In this document: positions 46,360 to 58,107 of the stretch, piece by piece
Layout of the letters: every line of letters starts with the position of its first letter
Position numbering within the stretch: the stretch's first letter is position 1
Assembly: GCA_035079385.1 (NCBI GenBank)
Contig: JAVHKY010000001.1
Span: forward strand, 5,953,501 to 6,017,500
Source: Aspidiotus rigidus
Lineage: Eukaryota; Arthropoda; Insecta; Hemiptera; Diaspididae
Direction: 5' to 3'
Length of the DNA: 64,000 bases
Translations under genes and position numbers: made by a program
The notes under the pieces: model-generated
Seen by the model: the letters and a program-made list of their open reading frames with translations, nothing else
What the model was told of the DNA's origin: nothing
Databases searched by the model: none

Positions 46360-47180
46360 ATTCGGACCGGGCAGCGCTAGCATCGCGCAAAATTTTTGAG
46401 TTTTTTAAAATCTCTCAAAAATATGATCATCTGAAAGAAAATTTTCCACTCTTCAATTTCGTTCCTTACGAGTGCACTAAACTTTCATGTAATCTATGGC
46501 CTATATGGAATGTATTTTTGTTATATTTTGAAAGAGTTCTCTCAACTAAGTAGTATTGTATGCGCAATAATTGGCCCATTTTACCTTCCAGCGAGAGCAC
46601 GTAAATTTTGAAATTGTATAGAGCAATTGTGAGTCAATGTGGCACGCCTAAATTCATTATTTTCGAAGAAATTTAAGAAAAACTAAAAAATCACCTTTGG
46701 TTTCAAGTCACGATCACCGTTCGCTTATCAGTACTTTCTAGGTATTGTACACAGGCGACGCTAGCGATCCTACAATATGCCCTGTCCGAATGCTACAACT
46801 ACACTAACAATCTACGCAATCAAAGATTACCCTTTCACTTTTCATAACGAAACCTGAAGTCTAATACTACAAAATATTGGTAGCATGAGTATTTGCAAAT
46901 TTCCTCAAATTAGTTCACGCTTCAATTTGAGATTTCTCACAAACCAGATATTGTATCAACACCAAGTGTTCAGATTTACATTTTTAGACATGTAAATCAC
47001 AATATATCAACATTCAACAAAAATCTGACAAACCATATAAGAGTTATAGGATTTGGAAATTTTTTAAACAATTGAGTATATCTGGAGAACTTTTGATCTG
47101 ATCGTCAAGAAAAATGCAGGTGCATAACTTCAGATATAACACTACACCGTGGCCAAGTTTCAAGAAAATCCACCCAGTAG
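46360..47180. repeat. Dispersed repeat sharing GACGCTAGCG block with 63600-63660
   Basis: The block at about 46758-46795 ('gcgacgctagcgatcctaca' and 'atatgcc') recurs at about 63630-63655, each preceded by CTTATCAGTACTTTC/T about 40 bp upstream. An inverted GCGCTAGC word with 'attcggac' lies at about 46366-46390. The 3' part (47150-47215) has 'tttcaagaaaatccacccag', a phrase common in arthropod repeats. The frame 47149-47331 is not supported as a gene. Confidence 0.45.
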
Positions 47181-47726
47181 TCTCGGAGGAGAAGCCCGGA
47201 CAAATTTTGATCCATATAGTAGACAGTTGTCAACTGATTTCACGTTTTGTACGTGCGCCCCTCTTTCTGCCACAACTGTGACGGGTGTAATACTCGCTTT
47301 CCTACGGAAAGTCGGTAATAAGAAATATTAAGACGAACGGAGAAAAGAAAAAGGTATGAAGAATTTTGACCCTCCCTCTTCAAACTTTCATAAAGCCGCC
47401 ACTGTAAAAAGGACTCTGATTGCGAGCCTGAACAACTACAAAAAGTCTAGTTGTCGGGTTGCTCAAAGACTGTCGGAAATTCTTTTCAGTCGAGCCACCT
47501 ATTATCTGATCACCAGAGCAAAACCATTACGTTCATTCATCTAGTGAAGATTACTTTCACCGTTTATCTAGCATTCTTCTGGCGCGATCACCTTGCAGGT
47601 GAGAGGTCACAAAATTCCAATTCTTCAAAAAAAAGAGCAGAAATTTGCAAGTTTTTCTGTTTTTATTTATCAACGAATATTTACGGCAGTGTTGCAGTGT
47701 GTGTTTGTTTGTTGTTCTTATTTCTA

Positions 47727-47941
47727 TATGGCTTTTCCATGTCGGCACATTGCATACGTATTCTCCTACGTGTTATCGAAATGGTAGTATTTCTAACATT
47801 GCTCTTATGGGTGTTGCTGGATTGCATACTCATTTTCATTGTGGAGTAGTTTGCCATGAGAGCAATGTTTATTAGAAATACTACTATTTCGATAACATGC
47901 AGGAGAATACCTATGCAATGCGCCGACATAGAAAAGCCCTA
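47727..47941. mobile_element. MITE with inverted repeats of about 85 bp and TA flanks
   Basis: 215 bp. Arms beginning TATGGCTTTTCCATGTCGGC and the complement of TAGGGCTTTTCTATGTCGGC match over about 85 bp, including TTATCGAAATGGTAGTATTTC. TA is present at 47725-47726 and 47942-47943. The several overlapping frames on both strands here are readings of the palindrome, not genes. It ends 12 bp before the next MITE's target duplication. Confidence 0.75.
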
Positions 47942-47960
47942 TAGACAGCGTACATATTAT

Positions 47961-48332
47961 CAGGGGTGAGAACCGGAACCGAATACCGGTTCAGGAAGCG
48001 GTTCTCCTCCCGTATTTCTAGGATTCTGGAACCGGAACCGAAAGGAACCGGATCTCGCTATTGGGTTCTGGAACCGGAACCGAAAGGAACCGGATCTCGC
48101 TATTGGGTTCTGGAACTGGAACCGAAAGGAACCGGATCTCGCTATTGGGTTCTGGAACCGGAACCGAAAGGAACCGGATCTCGCTATTGGTTTCTGGAAC
48201 CGGAACCGAAAGGAACCGGATCTCGCTATTGGGTTCTGGAACCGGAACCGAAAGGAACCGGATCCCACAATTCAATTCAAGAACCTTCATAACCGGAACC
48301 GTTCAAAAAGAAAATAAGTGTTCTCAGCCCTG
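47961..48332. mobile_element. hAT-type MITE carrying an internal minisatellite
   Basis: 372 bp. The terminal inverted repeat is CAGGGGTGAGAAC at the left and the complement of CAGGGCTGAGAAC at the right (12 of 13). The exact 8-bp duplication CATATTAT flanks both ends (47953-47960 and 48333-48340). The interior is almost entirely a 42-bp tandem repeat (48021-48272), and the extra GAACCGGAACCG words near both ends suggest the array grew from the subterminal region. Long open frames here on both strands are generated by the repeat. Confidence 0.9.
48021..48272. repeat. 42-bp minisatellite, six copies
   Basis: Six head-to-tail units start at 48021, 48063, 48105, 48147, 48189 and 48231. The middle four differ by at most one or two bases from each other, while the first and last are diverged at their outer edges. 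The unit contains GGAACCGGAACCGAAAGGAA and TCGCTATT. Because 42 is a multiple of three, several frames on both strands stay open through the array and give 14-residue periodic peptides, which explains the apparent proteins. Confidence 0.97.
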
Positions 48333-48424
48333 CATATTATTGATGTATAAATTAATACAAAAATTAGATTCTGTTTGTATCATTTTATTTTTATCTAGAT
48401 GGTGTACAAAATATATTGGTACAG

Positions 48425-48502
48425 GCCAGTAGTAATGACGGGTCTTGAACCCAAGACCCCCATTACTACTACTTCTTCTCTTTTACAACCCAATCCAGCT
48501 AG
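48425..48502 (-). repeat. tRNA-like sequence or SINE head
   Basis: On the minus strand TAGCTGGATTGGGTTG resembles an A box. About 45 nt downstream, GTCTTGGGTTCAAGACCC is a good B box within a perfect T-arm-like stem, flanked by a wider GTAGTAATG...CATTACTAC stem. No convincing acceptor or anticodon arm is seen, so a SINE or decayed tRNA is likelier than a functional tRNA. Confidence 0.35.
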
Positions 48503-48509
48503 AAAATTC

Positions 48510-49750
48510 TTCAATTATTTTACACAGTATTTTTAGAGTGCGTAATCGTTCAGCAAAAATAATGCGATTATTTTACTTGTATTTTCAGACATTTTCAGAG
48601 AAATCACCTGTATTTCATTAAAACGTGCAAGCAAAAATAATGTGATTATTTTACCTGTATTTCGGGCATTTTTTATAGAAAATCAGCTGTACTTCATTAG
48701 CTAAGGTAGGTACCCGATAAAAATGCATCACCCATAATTTTATAGATTTCACTCGATTTTGTCCTTCTCCAATCGTTAGGAAATTTTCTCAAGCACGTGT
48801 TATTTACACACTGTCGGTAGAAGTCTACTCATGTTGGCGCATACCAAATCCCATTAAAAGCTCTCCAGAAATGTTAACATTCAGAGCCTCGTAAATCACT
48901 AAGACCTAGTATAACTACTAGCTTCTTTTTATCAAAAACTATATCAATCTCACAAAAAATAAGCTTCAAAATAAAATTTCAGACTGCATATTCGTCAAAA
49001 AAAAAAAGTTCAGACTCGTTCAGAAAATTTCGAGACATTATTTCAGGTATTTTTTAGAGAAAATCAACTGCATGTCATTTTCACCGAGGTATGTACCCAT
49101 TTTATAGATTTTTTTCCATGTATTTCGTCCTACTCCAATTGTTCGAAAATTTTTTAAACACGTGTTATTATTCTAAAATCTTTGTCCAAAATGATATCTA
49201 AAATCGTGACCGGTTACCACGGACCCTATAATTCCCAATTTTAAAAAATCTTCAATTTTCTCACTAATTCCAAGGTGTGTGAGATTTTCGCACACTTTTC
49301 TTTATACCTACTTAAAAATCTCATAAATTCTAACTACTTCAACCTTCCTCTCTGTGTTTCTCATGTAGGAGTTGAGATCTACAAGTGCTCAAATATTATT
49401 AATTTTCAAAATATAAAAATGACTTGATAATACTTATCTCTTATATTCCCTACATATGGTACATTGATGATGTGAAAAAGACATCTTCAAATGTCTGGTT
49501 TCTTCTTTACATTGATAACAAATAAGTATTATGTTTTCACGGTAGTGCGAAAAAAGATTGTTCCTTTATTACTTAAATATTAACATAGTTTTTATCATCT
49601 TCTGTCCAAAAAAAAAAAAAAAAAAAAAAAAAACACGTGGTGGTATACGAAGAAACTAAATTAATGCCTATTAAAAGTCATTTCCAGCTGTATAAAGACA
49701 CAAGATTTATGGATCCTTCACGGACCCAACATTCATTTTACTTGAATTCG
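48510..49750. other. Non-coding AT-rich stretch
   Basis: Two loosely similar segments ('aaaataatgcgattattttac' near 48555 and 'aaaataatgtgattattttac' near 48633) form a short tandem duplication. An A run lies at about 49609-49632. No gene. Confidence 0.45.
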
Positions 49751-49756
49751 ACCTCT

Positions 49757-49965
49757 GAACTCACTCCTCTTCCTTTGCTAAGGCTGAAACTCTACTTCTC
49801 ATTCCATAAAAACGGGCGATGAAGCACTCCACGATATGACATCTTACAACAATTGATAAATCTACAAAATCAACTTTGGTTTCGCTCATCTGTCCTGATA
49901 TGTACAAACTTCTATTCTGTATTAAATCAAGAAATGTGAAAAAATAATCATCCGGTGAAAACTTT
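49757..49965. repeat. Direct duplication of about 210 bp, copy 1
   Basis: Matches 50240-50452 in the same orientation, sharing 'gataaatctacaaaatcaac', 'tttcgctcatctgtcctgat' and 'aaatcaagaaatgtgaaaaa' with scattered substitutions and small indels. Spacing is about 480 bp. Upstream sequence of the two copies may be more distantly related. Confidence 0.8.
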
Positions 49966-50239
49966 CTCAATTTTTTTCCTAATGGTCGGATCGGATTGAA
50001 TTGCAATTCGCACAAAATGTCGTTTATACCGTCCTAAATATTGATAACCGAGTTTGAGTGGGATCTGAATATTACTCAGGAGCCACTCAAACTTACCTCA
50101 ACTTCTCCTTAGCGGTGTAATAACTTTAAGGGTGGTTATTTGGTATATGAGTTATGGAGGTTGCGATTGAACGAATTAACCAAGGATGTGACCATAACAC
50201 ATATTTAATGGGATTTACTCAGCTTATATGCACTCTACT

Positions 50240-50452
50240 CAATTTTAACTCACCCCTTTTCCTCTTTCTAAGGCTCAAACTTTTATTTTCATTCTACAGG
50301 AACGTGTCGACAACCCCTTCACGATATGTCATCTCATAACAACAATTGATAAATCTACAAAATCAACTTTTCTTTCGCTCATCTGTCCTGATATGTACAA
50401 ACTTCTATTGTGTATGAAATCAAGAAATGTGAAAAATAATATTCCGGTCGAT
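50240..50452. repeat. Direct duplication of about 210 bp, copy 2
   Basis: Second copy of the segment at 49757-49965. Neither copy has a conserved open frame on either strand, so this is more likely a duplicated non-coding or repeat segment than tandem exons. Confidence 0.8.
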
Positions 50453-50454
50453 GA

Positions 50455-51086
50455 ACGACAATCCTTTGAATCATACACGTACGCCTACAATAAATGCTTA
50501 GGCAATGTTTTCTACAGAGATGTATTCGTTAGTATCCCAAAATACTTAGGTAGCTATAAACTCTGTGTAAAACTGAATTTTATGAGAGATCGCAAAATTC
50601 ACCTTGCGAGTTTAGTGTCTTTCTGAATACTTTTTCGCGCGACGTCTTGAATGACGTCGGTAAAGATAGCGCATATTTTTGTGATGAAATTGACAACATA
50701 AGTAATAAGATAAGATAAAAATTTAGAAAATTTTTCGTTTTCAACATTATCTCTGTAAGTCTACGAGAATACAATGTTCGGATATAATAATGAATAGGTT
50801 CCGGTAAATAAATGAAAAAGCTAGAAACATTGAAGTTCAGAGCTTGTACGTTCTTAATGTTCAATATCTATAGAAACAATATCTCTCGGTATAGTTCATA
50901 GTTTCCGACCATTTAGATTGCAGCTGCACTCATATGAAGGGGGGAAAAAGAAGAAAAAAACACGTTAAAGAAAGATACGGAATAATTCGGTAAAGAGAAT
51001 TAGAATTGATGGGTGGGCACGGTAAAGGAAACTATATTAAAAATAAATATTTTTCCCGTAATAAACACTAAGCATTAGAAAAATTA
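50455..51086. other. Non-coding stretch
   Basis: No gene or repeat terminus recognised. Confidence 0.35.
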
Positions 51087-51171
51087 TAAAACGGCTTTCA
51101 TTATCACGATTTTTAAAAAACTATCGACGTTTCCAAGTTTTTGAAAATGGCGATAATAAAAGCCGTTTTAC
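51087..51171. repeat. Long near-perfect hairpin, about 85 nt
   Basis: TAAAACGGCTTTCATTATC and its near complement (GATAATAAAAGCCGTTTTA) are the outer part of arms of about 38 bp (51087-51123, 51133-51171) with a loop of roughly 9 nt. The fold has the size of a microRNA precursor but equally fits a very small MITE. No evidence for expression is visible. Confidence 0.6.
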
Positions 51172-53430
51172 AATACGTCTTGGAACAAATTCACGAATTA
51201 TTGAATTAGAATTCTTCTCGTTTCCCGCCACAATAACGATATTCTTGGATCTGAATTACAAATGTAAGACAATTGTACATCATAAAAGTCTTCTAAACTC
51301 CTTGTTTGGCAACCTTATTCATTGAAAAAGGGGTTTTTCAATTGTACAAATCTATTTTATTAGTTGCTTATTCAAGAGTACTTTCGGGTGTTATCCCATC
51401 ATCAGTTGTGTCGCAATTTATTAAATTCGCCGATGATTGGAGAACAGGTACCTATGATACATTCCGCGCAATTTGCAAAATTATTGATCGTCCGATGCAT
51501 CATCATTGTATTATCAATTATTTCACTATAATTTTTAGATCAACTTTTTCTAATGTAAAAGACTAATCTTTTCAAACTGTTGAAGGTCGAACGCCATTAT
51601 TTTAAGAAAATTGTTAATAATAGTAGAAATATCATAAACGGTTCTGTTTCATCAGAACAATACATCAATAACTGTATAGCTTCAACCAGACTATCTACTT
51701 CATACGATTGAAGGTGAGCGCTTGTGAGCCTTTGTCGAAAATTTAAAATTGAAGAAATACACCCGTCTTACATTTTTGTACAGGAGAATTTAAGTATAAG
51801 AATTCACTGAGCGAACACGTATTTTCTAATAATATTTTTTTTTTTTTTTAGGACAAGGTTAGTAAACTTATGAGTAGAAAATTCTTACTTTAAACATCAG
51901 ATTTTCTTGAGAAATGATTGTAAAAATCACAAGCCGGGAAACTTATTGAAAAAATGATATCTTTTTGTATGGATTTTTTCATACAACTTCTCTTTATCTC
52001 ATTTTTATTGAGTAAATTTAAAGTTCCTTTTCTGGCTTCATCGGGTACGAAAAGTTCAGCAGAAACTAAAAAAATAAACTTGAATGAAACCTATGAAAAA
52101 AAAAAAATGGGTACTCGATTCATTGACACATGACCCAATTATTTTATCATGTGATCGGATGAGACTCAGAGGAAATATGATTGTGGTCCTTGTTATGTAC
52201 CTACGATAAATCGTTGCTTTGAAGGTCCTTTTTGTAACATCATGTCATCATTCTACACCGGGTGGACCAGAATGATGTTACCAGTTAAATGGGATTTTAC
52301 GCTAAATTCACTCCAGCGCAAAAACGCGAAACGTTAGATGTATACTTAGTCAAAAGTCTATATCCAAACCTCGAGAAGAAATAATGTTATTTCTACATAA
52401 CGTAAAATTTTGTACCTTTGCTGTTTTCGACTTAAAATTTCTAATCCAGAACCATTTAAAAAGGACATCAAACACAAAATGGGAACAAAACAAAAAACTT
52501 TAATTTCTTGGAAATCAATCATTTTAAAAAAAAAAAAAAAACAAAGATTGAGATTAATCACTTGGAAGCAATTGGCGGGTACAATATAATCATTTAAGAT
52601 TCAAAATTATTTTCTTCAGGTTCATCTTCAAAGTGAAGACGAAAAAAAAAAAAAAAGCATCATCGACTGAGCTCAGGCAGAATTGTGGAACGCCTGGTAT
52701 ACAAAATATTTTCACATTGTTTCGAATAGATCATAATCCACTAATGGTGACAAAAGATTCTCATATCATTTAAGAAAACAAAGCAAATCAAGAGAGAGAG
52801 AGAAAAAAAAAAAGAACAAAACAAAACACATTTGTGTTCAGTCTATCTACACTATTAAAAAGAAGCTTATGGTGCCTTTAAACTTATTTCTGTACACTGA
52901 TTTTTATGTACAAGATTGAACGGAAAGTAATTTTCAATTATAATCAAAATCACAGTCTATATAAGAAAGACAAAATATAAATAAATATAAGATTGAGAGT
53001 ACAATATCTGAAAGAAAAAAAAGGAAAAAAAAAAAAAAAAAAAAGTAAGAGAGTGATCAAGAAAATCATGTATTGATAAGTCTCGAATCAACACACAAAA
53101 TCGGATGTTAAAACAGATTGAGGTTGAAAATAAATAATTTATTAACAGAGAAATTTAACTATCTCACAGAAAGTCACAATGTAGGTGAGTTTAAAAAAAT
53201 TTGATGTTACTGAAACAATACAGCGTAAAGATGAACTGTATCACACATAATAATCTCTTCTATTTTTGCGATAAAAACAATAACAATAATAATGTACAAA
53301 ACATTTTACTTTCGAGGAAGGTTTACAGAAATGTTAAAAAATATATATTGGAACATTTCAATGATCCACCTGAAGAATGAAAATAATAATTAAAAAAGAC
53401 TAGAGTTTTTTCTTTTCTTCGGGGTTTTCA
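51172..53430. other. Non-coding AT-rich stretch, possibly 3' UTR of a minus-strand gene at its right end
   Basis: Contains several A runs (about 52525-52541, 52643-52657, 53023-53044). The 86-codon frame at 51306-51566 has a more protein-like composition than most but no recognised domain, and is not called. If the exon at 53431-53518 is real, the adjacent sequence below 53431 is its 3' untranslated region. Confidence 0.35.
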
Positions 53431-53518
53431 TCAAGTTTCTATCGTCGCATTGTAGTTGACCATAGTTTCAACTGTGAGGTGCGCAAATTCTGTCATGTCC
53501 ACAAACCCAATCCATTTT
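53431..53518 (-). CDS. Possible terminal coding exon, unidentified protein
   Basis: On the minus strand a good acceptor with pyrimidine tract (TCGTTTTATTATTCCAG) precedes position 53518. The frame that follows reads KWIGFVDMTEFAHLTVETMV and NYNATIET, then TGA at 53431-53433. The peptide is compact and protein-like, with a hydrophobic/acidic pattern that could belong to a CBS-type or similar intracellular domain, but this is a weak resemblance. The sequence below is A/T-rich, as expected of a 3' UTR. The upstream exon would have to end in phase 1. The MYND-like exon at 57544-57627 lies upstream on the same strand, but no link is proven. Confidence 0.35.
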
Positions 53519-56500
53519 CTGGAATAATAAAACGAGGAAAAATTGATACTCTGTAAAGATTACAATTATTATACCAATGAACAACAAAAAAGTTATTTTT
53601 CAACACCACTCCCCCCCCCCCTCCCTCCCTCCCGGTCAGAAAAAAGAAACAGAAGATTCAAGAAAATACTACAAATGAACCCAAATGAAAGGTTTGAACC
53701 GAATGGATACAAACAAGACAACCACGCTGCAATCAAACACTAAATCACCCATACAACCAAACACCACTCCAAGCACTTTTTCCCTATGGGTGAATGAGTA
53801 TTCAACCGCAGCGCACCAGTTGCCTGAGCGTTGGTTTACAGGACCTGAAAACAACTACCTGAATTTAAATGTGCTGCTTGTTAATCAAAGAGAGCAATAG
53901 AGAAAAAACATCAGGGGCCTAGTTATGGAGAGGAGAATAGGAGAATTGTGGTCATTAATTTCTTTCTCTTAGCGAAAGTTCTCGAAGTTTTTATGTTGTA
54001 ATAAGAAAAACAAAAAGGTAGGCGTTATTTGTAGATATGATACTTACAAGTAAAACGTTATTTACAAATACCGTATCCACAATCTACATAACATGTATAC
54101 TTGAAAATCGCTATGAAAGGCCAGATACCTAGTTGAAGTAAGAAGAATGGATGGATTACAGAGAGCAAATCTGTTTATTAGCGCAAAAAATTCATTCCTT
54201 TTTATCTGGTTGGGCCAGAGCCCAGTCAAAGACTTCTCAAGATAAGTCTAGCCTATCCTACTCTCCCTCTCTGCTGACTACAACTCCATGAAAAGAAAAA
54301 TAATAAAGTATCTTTCTCAAACTGGGAAAGTATCACAGCTAGGACAGATTCTTAACATAATGATAATAATATAAGACAACTTAATTGACATAATATTATA
54401 GATGTGAATGCATAGACCAATATCTCAGGACAACATAATTGCGAACAAGCGACAGCGATTTTGTTTGATTTAGACTAAACGCAAACCTGCCTGCTGAAGC
54501 TGTCTCTCATTAATAATGTAAACAAACATTTCCTGAATGAATTCCTATAAGGATCACACAGCATTTGCAAGAACGCAAATATTTCAAAAAGAAAAAAAAA
54601 ACGGTATCTTAATGGTGAGTGGTCTTATTTCATGAAATACAAACATTTAATTTGAATATCACAAATATACTCATCATTAACATATCATGATGGATTGAAA
54701 CATTGGCCCACAATAAAAGATTTAGTCGAACTACTTAGAGCCAATTTTGTGTTTATTAATTTGAAGTGTTCTACGGATAAAAATTATTTTCATATGTTTG
54801 CGTTCTTGTGAGCGCTACATTATTCTTATGGGAATTTATACGCAAAAAGTTTGTTTACATTTTGAAGGGAGACAGCTGCCGTATGCAACCTGACTTGTTT
54901 GCAACTCATTATTCATTCATTGACGTCAGCGGAGAATCAGTTTATACCTATACTTCATGCATTATCAAAATCATTGAACTTCAGACAATCATTAACTTTC
55001 AACACGCAAAACTTCGGAAAAGTTATGGTCGCTCTGGTGACACTACTGATGTGCAACGCAATATCAGCAACAACATCTTTGTCAAAATCTAACTAGACAT
55101 ACTTTTCTTCTCCATTTATAGTTTAGGGGAGGGGCGCTAGCTTTGACTTTGGAAAAAAGAGCATCGTAATCACCTGCCTATAATAGTCTCTATCTGAAAA
55201 TAACAGCATGTAGTTACCGACTCTGCAAATAATCACTTTGAAAGAGAAAAAAACAAGTCAGACCTCCACATACACAGTAAAGCACGGTACAATATAGAGG
55301 TATTGATATGACGCAAAATTTCTGTCTCTCAAAATGTGGTAATTCATACGGAATTCCGCTACGCCCGCCGCAATCGTTCGAATACCTCCCACACAACACC
55401 TGTGTCGGTACCTTACCGGACATACCCTAATATTGACGTTTTTTCCAAGGGTCGTAAATAATGAAAAAATTCACCCACAGAGATAATTTTTTTCGAAATA
55501 GGTGGACCATAGTCAGTTGTTTATTTGTACCCAGTTTCAGATTTTTAGATCAATTCCTGATTCTTCTACAAATTTTTAAGAATCGGTGATTTACATAAGA
55601 CTGTGTTAAAAAAATTTTTCCAGAGACAAAGCTCGCTTCGCCATCTGTAGGAGTATCATGAACTACCACGTTTTGTGGGACAACATTTTGTACAGCGAAG
55701 GTAGGCGCGTGTCATTACTTCTATATTGTACCGTACTGAAAATGAAAAGTTACCGAACTCTTGCAGTAAAATTAGTGGTAGTAGCGCTACCGAAACCTAA
55801 TTTTTATTTGTAAAATGAAGCCTAAATAAACGAAACGAGCCTAGCAGAATAATAAGTTCATAAGTTCCAGTTAAGAAGTAATATTTGTCACCCGCAATAC
55901 TTATCTAATAGCATTGTTGTTATAAAGTGGGAGGAGAACCATTGACTATTATTATTACTTCGTGACTCGAAGTAATATTTTCCTCATCATAGTTGCACCG
56001 TGACGAAATGTTGCTTCTCAACTGGAACAGAGTTTAGTCCAGTTTGTTCATCTTTTTGTGAACGCATGTCAGCCGTGTTTGTACGAGTTGGTGAGTTTTT
56101 CTTTTTCTATGGAACAGAGTTCAACCGAAGGAAACGTACAGAAACGTTCACAGAATGAAATAAAAATACAGCGAAAGTAATGCAACGAGACCTTGTACAC
56201 ATACAGGTGGTTTACACATACACGGTATTTGGACAGTCGAGAGTTGCATGAAGTGACGAAATGGGTGGAAAGACGTTGATTGACGTCACGGACAAGAACA
56301 GTCACACGGCACACGCTTTATTGACCATCATTCAACGATGATGAACATTAAAACATAGCATTTGTAGAGGGTGTGTGCCGGTTTGGTGCCGCACTTGTCA
56401 ACGGACCCATCGGAGAGACCAGAACCGGTTCCCATCAACAATTTAATGCAGCGTTATTTGGCCTGTAATTAAATTTCTACAGCCTCCCATCCACATGGTT

Positions 56501-57543
56501 CGACGGTTGATCCTTCTCTGGGCCCCGTTTATTTTCCATTTTCAAACTGAAAATCCCTTCGATAGTTCACTTGTACGAGGATATTTCCGTAATATAGAAG
56601 ATTTGTACATAGCAACTCAAGACCGTTCCAGTCATAAACTCCAGAAAAGCTTCCGGGGCTCTCTAAAGGCACGGTAAAGAATTTATTGGCGTAGAAGAAA
56701 CCCAAGTGTGGGACAAAAAATGTCAAACGTAATTTCTGCACGTTTTAGCGTTGTAATCAATGAAGTTTTGTTTGGGAACTTTAATAAGCCACTCTCTCTG
56801 TTACTTTAAGGTGACGGTGTCCTTAACATCCTCCTCTCAACATCTTGCGTGATCTGTTATTTGTTTCCAATATACTCCACATGAAATGTATGCAGTTAAC
56901 AACCCTAGGACTGCAGCTTGCAAACTTAACGTACTTGAACAGGTCATGTACCTAGAGCGTTAACAGCTAGATGAATCACATAATCGTAATTTGATTGAAA
57001 AGATGAGAGTTACACAATGAGAATGTGAAGCTCCTGACTCCCCAATCCACTCTGATTGAATGTACAACAGTGCACAGCATTTTTTAAATTTTTTGAAACA
57101 TCTCAAAAACAAACGCAATTAGAACTACTGTAATAGGGAGAAAATTGAATTTATAAAGCGTAAAATTTTCTTTCAAGTGAAACTTCTTTCATTAAAATTT
57201 GAACATTTATTTTGTTCTTCTATTAAAATAGTATTGCTCCTTGATTTCTTTATCATCAGTAATCCATCTAATGAGTAATTACAGAATCTAAACCAAAAAC
57301 AAGAGATTAAGAAACCTCATATTTATATTTATAAATTTTTTCATAGATTTAGGTCCTCGATATTATTTATAATTAGGTAAGAAATTCACGATTAATATTA
57401 ATTGATAATTCATTTAAAACAATTTCCAATTCATTTTATTTATTTTCAATACTTATAATTTTTTTTTTTTTTTTTTTCAGAATTAATGTATGAGAAATAT
57501 TTGCCAATTATAGAAACCTAATATAAAGTTATACTTATTTTAC
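53519..57543. other. Non-coding stretch between two possible minus-strand exons
   Basis: Holds a C-rich tract at about 53607-53633 and otherwise AT-rich DNA. Frames such as 54808-55092, 55214-55423 and 56069-56314 have no domain or splice support. It may be intron if the flanking exons belong to one gene. Confidence 0.35.
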
Positions 57544-57627
57544 CTGACAATGGTTTCCACAGTAAAATGTTTTGCTACATCCTCCACAAAGAACAGTCGC
57601 ATCTTTTTCGCAAAATTTGTAACTACA
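57544..57627 (-). CDS. Exon encoding a MYND-like zinc finger
   Basis: Minus-strand exon of 84 bp. An acceptor (TTATTATTTCAG) precedes 57627 and a donor (GTAAAA) follows 57544. The frame is open without gaps for 28 codons: CSYKFCEKDATVLCGGCSKT then FYCGNHCQ. Spacing C-x7-C-x2-C-x5-C-x3-C-Q matches the centre of MYND fingers (C-x2-C, YC, CQ), which bind proline-rich motifs in transcriptional and chromatin regulators. The first cysteine pair is C-x4-C rather than C-x2-C, and the terminal H/C pair would lie in the next exon. Read-through past the donor gives a longer frame ending in a stop, so the splice is needed for a complete finger. No neighbouring exon was identified. Confidence 0.55.
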
Positions 57628-58104
57628 CTGAAATAATAATAATAATGGTAATAATATTGGGTAACAAGAATTAGAAAAACTAAAAAGGAAAATAAGAACC
57701 ACATTAACTAAATATAAATACCACCACCCTGAAGCAGCAATAGAGCGAGTCACAACACCTAAGAAAAGAGGAGGGAGAGGAATCTTAAACATCACAAAAA
57801 TGCATCCTAAGCAGATCATTAATATGAGAAAATATTTTCTCTAGAACAAAAATAAAATGATAGAGACCACAAACAAATAACTATGATAAAAATTCAATTC
57901 CATTGCAACTAGCTGGAACAAAAGAAACTACAGAAATGATAAAATACCAAAAAGATAAGGTAAAGAGGTGAAGTAGTAATGCATCGCACTTAAGATACTA
58001 GGGAGAACTAAGAAATCAACATGTGATGATAGAAGCGTTGAATAAATGGCTGCAGGGGGACTCACGTTCCCGACGTGCAAGATATTTGCTGTGACCCCGA
58101 CACA
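57628..58104. other. Non-coding stretch
   Basis: A polypyrimidine-like AAT repeat lies near the exon acceptor (complement of 57630-57650). No gene. Confidence 0.4.
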
Positions 58105-58107
58105 TTA

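Noticed and set aside
47966..48432. Four overlapping frames of 90-123 codons on both strands that look like repetitive GSGTGTERNR or PVPEPNSEIR proteins
   Set aside because: They are readings of the 42-bp minisatellite inside a MITE. Equal openness on both strands is explained by the repeat length being divisible by three.
51306..51566. 86-codon frame with protein-like composition
   Set aside because: No domain, no splice sites giving a coherent exon and no similar neighbour. Kept as non-coding.
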